A stretch of DNA of 34,795 nt from Acidimicrobiia bacterium. Its GTDB lineage: Bacteria > Actinomycetota > Acidimicrobiia > Acidimicrobiales > JANYDT01. The notes under the pieces are model-generated. The model was not told where the DNA came from. It did not search any database and saw only the letters and a list, made by a program, of their open reading frames with translations. The stretch covers positions 1-34,795 of the forward strand of contig JANYDT010000125.1 in NCBI GenBank assembly GCA_025359845.1. The letters run 5' to 3'. Below are positions 10,429 through 19,139 of this stretch, in pieces (within the stretch, counting starts at the first letter, position 1; every line of letters starts with the position of its first letter). Both the position numbers and the translations under genes were made by a program.

Positions 10429-12246
10429 TCAGCCGCCGCAGATCGGAACTTTCGGACGCACTGCGGTGCGTTGGAGGATATTCAACGCGAACGGCACATA
10501 CTCGGTCTGAAGCTTGACGCCCGGAAGGGACTTCAGCACTTTCTCGGCGCCAGGCGCGATCTTGAAGCCCACACCGGCTTTGGCGTCGATCGACACCGTC
10601 ACACCCCGGCATTTCACGATGCCGAGATCCGATCCGACGGTCGCCCCGACGGCCACCGTGAGGGCGCCGAACGGACCGGCGTTGGCCGCCGTCACGCCCA
10701 AGCCGATCTGAGTCTTCAGCTGCACCGCGAGCACGATGCCGTTCACGCCGACCGACAACCCGCCGAGGGTGTCGAGCAAGGGCCTCACCACCGTGAACTT
10801 CGGGGTCTCGGCGATGGCGCCGCCGGTCCCGGTGTAGCTGGCGCCCAGGTCTCCCTCCAAGCCGTACTGAGCGAAGCCCTGGATGGTCGAGTTCTTGGCG
10901 CTGAAAGCGGTGTCGACGAGCAGCGCCAGTTTCACCGACACGACATAAGGGATGCCCGCCGCTGAGATTCCTTGGTACTGCGACTCGAAGGGCAGTTCGG
11001 CCTTTACCTTGTAGTTGTCCGACAACCCGTTCTCCGACCCGGCCGCCAGCGAGACCACAACGCCCTTCACTCCTTGCAGTTTGAAGTCGCCGCTCTCGAC
11101 CTTCCCGCCATGGATGTTCAGCGACGATCTGATGTGCAGCCGTTCGACGTCGAAGCACATCTGCAGCCCGAGCTTCAGCTTGGTGTTGCTGCGGATCCAC
11201 AGACGCAGCGTGGTCGGCGTGATGTCGCTCTCGACCCCCACTTTCCCGACCTCGAGCTTCACGTTGCCACTCGACCGCGGTTGGGGCTGCGCGGCGTCGG
11301 CCCCGCTCCCGTCCGAGGCGCCGCTTGCCCCTGAGGAGGTAAGGCTCTGGCCCCCTTGGAGCCCGAACTGCTTGAACAGCGGATCGAACGCCGTGTTCTG
11401 CTCGCCTTGGGGTGCTCCGGCCGCACACGAGCCAGCCGCGGGCGCCTTGTCGCGCGTGAACGACTCCGACGATCGCGTCGGCACCGTGTTGCGGGTGGTC
11501 TTCCCATCCGGGCGCGGCTTCGGGGCCGGGGGTGGCGCGGGAGACGGTGTCGCCGCGGTCAGCGCGAATGGAGCACGGAGCACGCGCCGCAACAGCCGCC
11601 CCATCGAGGCGGCCGGAGCAACTACCACTCGCACTGCGGGCCCGAGTATGTGGGCCGTGCTCGAGGAGTCAGGCCCCGGCGCGCTGGTCGTCGTGGCCCC
11701 GGTGTCGGCGGTAACCGGGCCGCTGGCCAAGTGGGGCGTTTCGACGCTGAGCAGTCCCGGCGAGAGCTGCGTAGCGAGGGTGGCGGTATCGATGGGCTGG
11801 TCGAAATCGAGGCGCCCCTCCCGGATCACGTCAGTGATGTCCGCCGGTCCGAGGGTGACCACGAGATCGGTGCCGCGCTTCTCGATCGCGGCGACCCGGC
11901 CCATCCCGCGAGACGTGAGGAACATCACCTTGCCCACGGCCAGTTCCGAAGCCCGCGAGGCCGACGCGTTGATGGTCCACACCGCGCCGGTGTCGCTCAC
12001 GGACTTCACCGAATCGGCCCCGCCACCGACCATGACGACGTCGGGCTGCAAGGCGATGTGGCTGTCGGGATGGGGCGCCAGCCCGTACTGCTCCTCGGCC
12101 GATGTCAGGTTGCCGAACTTCGCGGGCGTATCCAAAGCCGGCGACGCCTTGGACGACGATCCGCCGCTGTTGCACGCCGCCAGCCCGAGGGCGACCGCCA
12201 ACCCGGCCAGCGTGGCGCCCGCCCGGCGGCGGGACCGGGCGTTCAC
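10429..12246 (-). CDS. Predicted lipoprotein, beta-rich C-terminal region, unknown function
   Basis: GTG start overlapping the upstream stop (GTGA); lipobox-type signal LAVALGLAAC; Pro/Ser-rich linker then long alternating beta-like segment. Track ORF extends upstream to 12642 but overlaps the neighbouring gene. Confidence 0.7.
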   Translation of the reverse strand: MNARSRRRAGATLAGLAVALGLAACNSGGSSSKASPALDTPAKFGNLTSAEEQYGLAPHPDSHIALQPDVVMVGGGADSVKSVSDTGAVWTINASASRASELAVGKVMFLTSRGMGRVAAIEKRGTDLVVTLGPADITDVIREGRLDFDQPIDTATLATQLSPGLLSVETPHLASGPVTADTGATTTSAPGPDSSSTAHILGPAVRVVVAPAASMGRLLRRVLRAPFALTAATPSPAPPPAPKPRPDGKTTRNTVPTRSSESFTRDKAPAAGSCAAGAPQGEQNTAFDPLFKQFGLQGGQSLTSSGASGASDGSGADAAQPQPRSSGNVKLEVGKVGVESDITPTTLRLWIRSNTKLKLGLQMCFDVERLHIRSSLNIHGGKVESGDFKLQGVKGVVVSLAAGSENGLSDNYKVKAELPFESQYQGISAAGIPYVVSVKLALLVDTAFSAKNSTIQGFAQYGLEGDLGASYTGTGGAIAETPKFTVVRPLLDTLGGLSVGVNGIVLAVQLKTQIGLGVTAANAGPFGALTVAVGATVGSDLGIVKCRGVTVSIDAKAGVGFKIAPGAEKVLKSLPGVKLQTEYVPFALNILQRTAVRPKVPICGG

Positions 12247-14111
12247 AGCCCCCCTCCCAATCCGCCGGCGAGCACAGCCTTGAACGTGGTTTCGGGGAAC
12301 GCGTCGGTCGTGACGTCGACAGTCTCGTCGCCGCCGCGCAGGACCACGCCGAGCGGACCGGGACGAAACGAGTCGGGCACGTGGAACACGACGCTCTCCC
12401 GATGGGTCTCCCCCGGCCCGAACTGCACCAACCCGCCATCGCCGACGGCCTGCTGGAGGTAGCCATCGGGCCGGGACAGGAACACCTGCACGGACGGACG
12501 GAAGGAGAGCCCCAGCGCCTTGGCCTGAGCGTCGGCGGCGATCGTCACGTCCATAGTGAGTTCCAACTCGGTGCGTCCGGGCGGCGGCGGGAGGGTGGTC
12601 TGGAGGCGGCCGAGCCGATACGACCGCATCGTGATCGTCCACTCGCCGGCGGTGACGGCGGGCGCGGTAACTTTTGCCTCAACCGGCAGCGGCGGATACA
12701 GACCGATGGCCGAGCCGTCGGTCAACGGAACAGTCGACGCGGACCCGTGGTTCGAGCCGATCGCCAGAGCGAGGTCCTTCGGGTCGAGCGAGTCGACCCG
12801 AAGGAACTGGATGGTGACCACGGCCGGTTTGGCCGGGTCGACCTCGGTCGGACCGGAGACGATGCCGGTGTACCACTGGCCGGCCGACCCGAGGAGAGCC
12901 GAGAACGAGAACTGGGGCGGGGTGTCGAGCAGCCCCGCCACCGCGCCGGGCGCGGTCGACGTGTCGGCTGGCGCGCTGTCGCGGCGTTCCAGCACGGTGG
13001 CCGTACCCGTGAGGTCCGCGGTCTTGGCGACCGGGTCCCAGGCTATCCGCGTCGGCTGGAACAAGAACCCAGGCACGTTCACCGCGCTGCCGTGGAGGGC
13101 GAGGTGGAACGCTTTCGCCGGGGCGACGGGCGCGCCGCTCGCGAACACGGACAGGTCGGGTCGGGGCGGCTCGGCGGGCGATAGCGGACTCGGAGCGACC
13201 TCGGGGAGCGTGAAGTCGAGCGCCGACCGTTCAAGCAGCTCGGGGTGGAACGTCGAGAACCCCTTGGTCGATAGGCTTGTCAGCATCAGCTGATACCGGC
13301 CCGCCGCCTTGGCCGCGATCGGGAACTCGATCCAGTGCCCGGCGTCGGCCGTCCAACTGACCGGGGCGATCCCGTCGCTGCTCTGATCGGTCTGCGCGAC
13401 GGTGCCGTCTGGCTGTTTCAGCGAGAGATGCTCGACCGGATAGAAGCCGTTGACGGGGTCCTCAGCGGCCGCCCATTCGTCGAAGTCGAGCCGCAGGACT
13501 CGCAGCGACGGGTCGGCCTCGGCGTCGAGGTTGAGGAACCCGCTCAGCACCCGCCCGCCTGTGACGTGCACGCCGTACTTGCCGACGCGGACCCATCCGT
13601 CGATCTTGACCGGTGTGGGCGTCCATCCGGCGAGGACCTTGCCATCGGCGAGCCGGACCTTGGTGACCGTGCGATCGGGCCGTCCCCAAAGGAGGGTGGC
13701 CGTGGCCGTGGGGTCTCGGATGAGGTTGGGGAAGGTGACGGTCTTTTCGGCCGACTGCCCTGGCGGCACGGTCACGGGTTCGGTGAGAAGGGCCGAGGTG
13801 TTGTCTCCGTCACGCAGCTCAGCCTGTCCCAGCGCGTCATGCCACTCGCCCCCGATGTTGGTGTAGCGCACACCCACGGCGAGGGTCTTGTGGGTCTCGT
13901 CGTACACGGCATCGCCGAGCCTGACCAGGAAGCCGCCATACTCGTATGCGGCGCCGAGGTGATGGAGGATCTGCCCGGGACCGAGGGCGAGCGGAGCCAC
14001 GGTGCTCGAAACAGGAGTCGTTGGCGTTGTCGGCTTCGTCCCGCCACCACCGCATCCCGCCGCGATGACGGCGATCACGGCGCCGGCCGCCAACCGTCGG
14101 AGTCGCCTCAC
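12243..14111 (-). CDS. Predicted lipoprotein of unknown function
   Basis: Signal peptide MRRLRRLAAGAVIAVIAAGC (lipobox); 622 aa; start overlaps the preceding stop (ATGA). Confidence 0.75.
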   Translation of the reverse strand: MRRLRRLAAGAVIAVIAAGCGGGGTKPTTPTTPVSSTVAPLALGPGQILHHLGAAYEYGGFLVRLGDAVYDETHKTLAVGVRYTNIGGEWHDALGQAELRDGDNTSALLTEPVTVPPGQSAEKTVTFPNLIRDPTATATLLWGRPDRTVTKVRLADGKVLAGWTPTPVKIDGWVRVGKYGVHVTGGRVLSGFLNLDAEADPSLRVLRLDFDEWAAAEDPVNGFYPVEHLSLKQPDGTVAQTDQSSDGIAPVSWTADAGHWIEFPIAAKAAGRYQLMLTSLSTKGFSTFHPELLERSALDFTLPEVAPSPLSPAEPPRPDLSVFASGAPVAPAKAFHLALHGSAVNVPGFLFQPTRIAWDPVAKTADLTGTATVLERRDSAPADTSTAPGAVAGLLDTPPQFSFSALLGSAGQWYTGIVSGPTEVDPAKPAVVTIQFLRVDSLDPKDLALAIGSNHGSASTVPLTDGSAIGLYPPLPVEAKVTAPAVTAGEWTITMRSYRLGRLQTTLPPPPGRTELELTMDVTIAADAQAKALGLSFRPSVQVFLSRPDGYLQQAVGDGGLVQFGPGETHRESVVFHVPDSFRPGPLGVVLRGGDETVDVTTDAFPETTFKAVLAGGLGGGL

Positions 14112-14623
14112 AGGTCACCGCTCTCGTTCGCGCCGCCCTCGGCCCCGCACGGCCCGACCTCAGGCACCGCGAGGATCACGGGCTGGACCGCCTTGGCCGG
14201 TTTGGTGTCACTTGGCGCGACCGTCGTCGAGTCGGGGCCCGCGGGCCGCGTGTCCGCGCCGGGCGGCGCGCTGAGCACCTTGCCGTCGGGCTGTCGGGCG
14301 GCGACGTTCTGGTCAGGGTCGGGCGGACGGGCGAAGGTGCGGGTAATCGGCGCGGCCGGCAGCGTGGTGAGGGCCATGCCCGGTCCGGGTCTCTGGCGGG
14401 CCCCCGCAGCCGCGTACGGATCCACGTCGTTCGGTCCCGACAACTTGACCGTCGCCGGTTTTGTGCACGTCGGAGGGGAGGTCACGACGGGGGGCAGCTG
14501 CTCCAGGGTCGTTGGCGTCGTGACGGGAGCTGAACCCGAGCCCCCGCACGACGCGAGCACGGTGGCGCAGCCCGCGGCCAACGCGACCCGGATCGCAGCG
14601 CGCCAACGGCACGGTTTCGGCAT
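14108..14623 (-). CDS. Predicted small Pro/Thr-rich lipoprotein
   Basis: Signal ALAAGCATVLASC lipobox; stop overlaps the next gene's start. Confidence 0.68.
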   Translation of the reverse strand: MPKPCRWRAAIRVALAAGCATVLASCGGSGSAPVTTPTTLEQLPPVVTSPPTCTKPATVKLSGPNDVDPYAAAGARQRPGPGMALTTLPAAPITRTFARPPDPDQNVAARQPDGKVLSAPPGADTRPAGPDSTTVAPSDTKPAKAVQPVILAVPEVGPCGAEGGANESGDL

Positions 14624-14767
14624 CGGATCCCTTCATGTTCGGACGTTTCGCGCATCATAGGCCGGGAGCAAGTCAGTCGCAACTTCCTCATCGTAACTTC
14701 ATAAGTGCTTAACAAGTGGTTGCGACATTGTGTCGGTCCGTGAGGTCCACGGACAGAAAAGGAAATA

Positions 14768-15334
14768 ATGAGCGCTGTTGGGAAGTTCGTGATGTCTGTC
14801 GTGTCGGTGGCCGCGGCCGGGACGTGTCTTGTGGTTGGTTCGGCTGTGACCGCCAATGCCGCTCCGATTGCGGTGACATCGAAAGCAAATAAGGATTGTC
14901 TACCCGAGGGACGCGACGATCAGTGGCCCGGTGTCATCAACGGCCGACCGGACGGGTTCGATCCTGGCGATCTCGGTGGTGTCTACTTGTGGCACGACAC
15001 GAACGGCTTCCATCTTCGGGTCACTCATCACGGTGATGACAAGGCCGTGTTCTCGGGCGAGATCGGCACACCCCGGGGCACGTTGACCGACGTCACAGGT
15101 GTTCAACTCGAAAAGAACGACAGATTTGCGGTGGGCCCGCAAGGACATCATCTCAATTTCCGGTTCAACAATTATGGCCATGACGACGGTCTCGATTTCC
15201 GTACCAAGTGCGCGCCGGCCATCACTTTTTCTTTCAAACGTGCCGCCAACACCTTGCCTGCGGAGCGCGTATTCCTGGGCGACCAGAAGGCGCACCCCGC
15301 CAGCGACCCGTTCAGCATCGCACGCGGCATATAA
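14768..15334 (+). CDS. Small secreted protein of unknown function
   Basis: Signal peptide MSAVGKFVMSVVSVAAAGTCLVVGSAVTANA; AAGGAAATA upstream of ATG. Confidence 0.7.
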   Translation: MSAVGKFVMSVVSVAAAGTCLVVGSAVTANAAPIAVTSKANKDCLPEGRDDQWPGVINGRPDGFDPGDLGGVYLWHDTNGFHLRVTHHGDDKAVFSGEIGTPRGTLTDVTGVQLEKNDRFAVGPQGHHLNFRFNNYGHDDGLDFRTKCAPAITFSFKRAANTLPAERVFLGDQKAHPASDPFSIARGI

Positions 15335-15510
15335 CCAGCAGCAATTCCTCCTCGCCGTGAGACGCTACCCCTGCGTTGCCGTCAACGCCGCCTTCCTCCG
15401 GGCACCACCCCCGGATGGAGCGGCTCATGGTGTCTCACCGCCGCCCGGTGGCCCGTCGATAGGGCCGCCTCGTCGTTCCCACCTACTCGGCCGGGCCATA
15501 ATGTAGGACA

Positions 15511-15744
15511 ATGATGACCGGATGGGAATACGCGACGATCGAACTGGTACACGACGAGTCTCGCTCAGAATGGTCGGCTAACTTCCCATCGGGACGGATC
15601 GTCGGGTACACCAGCGTGCTCGACGCGCTCGGCCAGCAGTCGTGGGAGCTCGTCGCGATCACGCCTCACCCCCTCGGCCGGTCCCATATCGCAGCGTTCA
15701 AGCGTCAGCTCCCCGAACAGACTGGGCGCTCCAAAAACGGATAG
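15511..15744 (+). CDS. DUF4177-like small protein
   Basis: WEYATIELVHDE..LDALGQQSWELVAI..AAFKRQ pattern typical of short DUF4177-like proteins. Confidence 0.55.
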   Translation: MMTGWEYATIELVHDESRSEWSANFPSGRIVGYTSVLDALGQQSWELVAITPHPLGRSHIAAFKRQLPEQTGRSKNG

Positions 15745-15795
15745 GCGGCCAAGTACCGCCCGGGACAGCCCAAGAGTCGTCCGGAGCGCCTTCGG

Positions 15796-17181
15796 TCAAT
15801 TCCCTTCGACCCCGGCTAGGAGCCAGTCGTCGGCATTGCGATCAATCGGAGCCTGGCAATACTTACAGCCTTTGGCATCGGTATCGGGAATGGGGCCACC
15901 ACAAACCGGACATCCGAGTGGATATAGACCCTCCGGCGATTTGGCATTGATATTGCGAACGAGCGTCAAGGTGTTCACGTGATGGGCAGGATCGCCGTGA
16001 GCCGCTGGCGCGGCGCTCCACTCCACCTCAATGTAGGCCACGCTCTTGTCGCCGTTCGTACCGGCCCGCTGCAGTCGTACCGCGCCGACCGCCGGATCAA
16101 ACGCGGCCACCGCCCAAGTTGGCGGCTGCCCATCTTGCGCGCCGTAGCGTTCGAGCCGGTCGCGAGAGCCGGTGACCCGAGCATCGAGCCATTTCCAGAA
16201 CAGCATCGACGCCCGATCTTCAATGGCCTGCTGGCTCACCGCGGGATCGTGGGCCTGTAACTCGCTCAGGTCTACGAGGGGACGATTCAGTTCTTCGAGG
16301 TACTCACCGGCTTGCGTTATTTCGGCCAACACCCAATCAAACGTGCCCGAGTTCGTGAGTTTCTTGCATGATCCGCACCGCACCACTTCACCTGACTCGA
16401 TCAGCGCCCCACACGATGGGCACGCCCGCTTCTCACCTTGAACGATTGGCTTGGTCGTGACTCCGTGTCGGCGAATGAACGACCACACCTCGGTGTACGG
16501 CTCGGTGGCCGCGTGCGCGAGCCGTCGAGTCTTTTCTTCGGGCGCATCGTTGATGTCGACAGTCACGTCTTTGGCTCGGGCGTCGAGTCGCACATCCAAG
16601 CTGTCCCAGCGGTCGTCACTGGCGGCGGCGATAATCTTTCCCGTCGCCGTGAACCCCTCCATGGCATCACGCTCACCTTGCGCGGCTTGCAACCGAAGCT
16701 GCGTCTGGAAGCGGACGTATACCGCGTCGGAAATAAGCCCACGAGCGGGGCTCATGTCTCCGGCACACCACGCGTCGTTGACGAGCTTGGCGGTACCGAC
16801 CACCCGTTGACAGAACGCGGCCTCATCAAAGGCAGGGTCGCGTGCCTGCAAACCGGAGAGATCGGCGGTGGGAATCGACTCCGGGAGCGCTGAAACCGGA
16901 CGGGTCTTGCGCTGTTTCACCTTCGACCAAATCACCACGCCGCCAATACCCAACGCGAATAGCGCAACCACAGGACCGGGAACGCTGCCGCCGCTTCCAC
17001 CTCCGCCGCCGCCGAAACCGCCCCCGCCGAATCCCCCGCCGCCGCCGCCGCCACCTCCACCTCCGCCGGAGTAGTGGCCTCCACCCCCGGCTCGCGAGAT
17101 CAAGGCCAAGGCTCGGCCGGCCCCGACGCCAAACAACACCGAAGCAACCAGGGCTACGAACGCGACAGTCTTCTTTCGCAT
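15796..17181 (-). CDS. Membrane protein with Tim44-like domains, Gly-rich segment and two zinc ribbons
   Basis: N-terminal TM segment, poly-Gly run, second TM (VALFALGIGGVVIW), repeated DLSxLQAxDPA segments, CPSCG..CGSC and CPVCG..CKYC. Track ORF extends to 17283; start chosen at MRKKT. Confidence 0.72.
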   Translation of the reverse strand: MRKKTVAFVALVASVLFGVGAGRALALISRAGGGGHYSGGGGGGGGGGGGFGGGGFGGGGGGSGGSVPGPVVALFALGIGGVVIWSKVKQRKTRPVSALPESIPTADLSGLQARDPAFDEAAFCQRVVGTAKLVNDAWCAGDMSPARGLISDAVYVRFQTQLRLQAAQGERDAMEGFTATGKIIAAASDDRWDSLDVRLDARAKDVTVDINDAPEEKTRRLAHAATEPYTEVWSFIRRHGVTTKPIVQGEKRACPSCGALIESGEVVRCGSCKKLTNSGTFDWVLAEITQAGEYLEELNRPLVDLSELQAHDPAVSQQAIEDRASMLFWKWLDARVTGSRDRLERYGAQDGQPPTWAVAAFDPAVGAVRLQRAGTNGDKSVAYIEVEWSAAPAAHGDPAHHVNTLTLVRNINAKSPEGLYPLGCPVCGGPIPDTDAKGCKYCQAPIDRNADDWLLAGVEGN

Positions 17182-17315
17182 GCGCGTCACCGTAGCGCCC
17201 ACCCAGGCGTCGACCGGAGCGGCCCAAAGGGCCGCGGCGCGGAGCGGGCGTCGGACCTGAGCCGCCCACAACGATGAAGACACATGAAGACTTTGATGTG
17301 CAAAGGTGACAGCCC

Positions 17316-19139
17316 ATGGCTGTGATGACTCGACTACGTAGTCGCCAGGAGTGGAAATTCTTCGCCGTGCTGTTTCGCGCGTCGCCTGGGCTGGCGACGG
17401 CCTGGTGGACGTTGCTCGTGTTGCGGGGCCTGCTCCCTGCGCTCGTCGCCGTGGCCATGGGCACGCTGGTCAGCGCCATCCAACGCCACCAAACGCTCGG
17501 CGGTCCGCTCACCTTCGTCGGTGTCGTATTCGTCTCCTTCCAAGTATTCGTGCCCATCCATCAAGGCGTGAGCGCCAACCTCGGCAGCCGCGCCGCCAAT
17601 TGGATGAACGATCGACTATTGCGGGCCACGGTCCACCCGCCCGGCATGGCCCACTTGGAGCGATCGGGGTTGATCAGCGACCTCACTGTGGCGCGCGATT
17701 TCGACCTCGGCATCATGGGACCGCCGTTGTCGATCAGCATGGACTTCATCGCCGGCGGCCTCGTCGAACTGTTGGCCGGCGTGGCGTCGGCGCTCGTGCT
17801 CATCCGGTACCGGTGGTGGGCGCCCCTGCTGCTCGTCGTCGCGTGGGGTTCGACGCATTGGTTGCTGCGGGAGAGCGCGGTGTGGAAAGACCGCAACACC
17901 GAGGAGGTGCGCGACGCACAGCGTCACGCCGACTACGCCTATCGGCTGGCCGTCGATCCGCCTGCGGCCAAGGAGGTACGGCTCTTTGGACTCAGCGGCT
18001 GGGTCGTCGACCGATTCGCGGCCCGAAGGACCCGGCTGTACGAGTTGCAATGGAAGGCGACCCGACTGCGGGAGAGATCGGTCGTCACCTGTCTGGTCGT
18101 CGTGCTCGGCGCCAACCTGGCGGTGTTCTGGACGCTTGCGCAAGCGGTCGCCGACGGACGCGTATCGCTCGCGTCGATGATCGTGTTCTTGCAGACCGCG
18201 ATCGGAACGAGTGCCATCGCGTTCGGTGGACTCAGTTGGGCTCTCGACGGATCGGCTGCGCCCGCCGCCGCAGTTCTGCGCCTCGACGCGGCTATGGCGG
18301 CAGCCGGCGCGCTACCCCTCGGTCACACACCGGCCACCGGTTTACCGGCGCGAGAAATCCGGTTCCGTGACGTCACGTTCGGCTACGCCACCGAATCCGG
18401 AGAGGCGGGGCGGGCCGTGCTCGCCGGTTTCGATCTCACCATCCCGGCCGGCTCGTCGATGGCCATCGTCGGCCAGAACGGAGCCGGTAAGACGACGCTG
18501 GCCAAGCTCTTGTGCCGGCTCTACGACCCGACCTCGGGCGCGGTCGAGATCGACGGAACCGACTTGCGCGAACTCGAACTCGACGAATGGCGATCGCGAT
18601 TGACGGCCGTCTTTCAAGACTTCATTCGGTTCGATCTGTCGCTGCGGGAGAACGTCGCCCCCAATGGCGCGTCCGACACCGACATAGTCGCCGCGCTCCA
18701 GGGCGCCGGCGCGTCCGACCTGTCCGCGCTCGACACGATCCTCGCTCGGGGGTACGACGGGGGGACGGACTTGTCGGGCGGCCAATGGCAGCGGGTGGCG
18801 TTGGCCCGAGCACTGTGCGCCGTGCGACTCGGCGCCGGCGTCGTGCTGCTCGACGAACCCACCGCGCAGCTCGATGTGCGCGGCGAGTCCGAGATTTTTC
18901 AGCGCGTGCTCGAAGCGACGCGTGACTGCACGACCATCTTGATCTCGCACCGCTTCTCGACAGTGCGGCGCGCCGATTGCATCTGCGTGCTCGAAAATAG
19001 CCGAGTCGTCGAGCTCGGCACTCACGACGAACTCATGGCCTTGGGTGGTCGCTACCACACCATGTTCGAGATGCAGGCGTCGCGATTCGTCGAACTCGAC
19101 GACAAGGGTGAGGAGGTGATTTATGAAACCCTCGGCTGA
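17316..19139 (+). CDS. ABC exporter half-transporter (TMD-NBD)
   Basis: Walker A GQNGAGKTT, signature LSGGQWQRVALARAL, Walker B VVLLDEP, H-loop ISHRFS. Confidence 0.93.
   Translation: MAVMTRLRSRQEWKFFAVLFRASPGLATAWWTLLVLRGLLPALVAVAMGTLVSAIQRHQTLGGPLTFVGVVFVSFQVFVPIHQGVSANLGSRAANWMNDRLLRATVHPPGMAHLERSGLISDLTVARDFDLGIMGPPLSISMDFIAGGLVELLAGVASALVLIRYRWWAPLLLVVAWGSTHWLLRESAVWKDRNTEEVRDAQRHADYAYRLAVDPPAAKEVRLFGLSGWVVDRFAARRTRLYELQWKATRLRERSVVTCLVVVLGANLAVFWTLAQAVADGRVSLASMIVFLQTAIGTSAIAFGGLSWALDGSAAPAAAVLRLDAAMAAAGALPLGHTPATGLPAREIRFRDVTFGYATESGEAGRAVLAGFDLTIPAGSSMAIVGQNGAGKTTLAKLLCRLYDPTSGAVEIDGTDLRELELDEWRSRLTAVFQDFIRFDLSLRENVAPNGASDTDIVAALQGAGASDLSALDTILARGYDGGTDLSGGQWQRVALARALCAVRLGAGVVLLDEPTAQLDVRGESEIFQRVLEATRDCTTILISHRFSTVRRADCICVLENSRVVELGTHDELMALGGRYHTMFEMQASRFVELDDKGEEVIYETLG

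Noticed and set aside
11015-12283. 422-aa plus-strand ORF
   Set aside because: Antisense to a lipoprotein gene that has a lipobox and coupled start; composition is typical of a shadow frame
13335-14660. 441-aa plus-strand ORF
   Set aside because: Antisense to two lipoprotein genes; no recognisable domain or RBS support
16980-17072. Pro-rich plus-strand peptide (PPPPPPKPPPPNPPPPPP)
   Set aside because: Reverse strand of the poly-Gly segment of the Tim44-like protein
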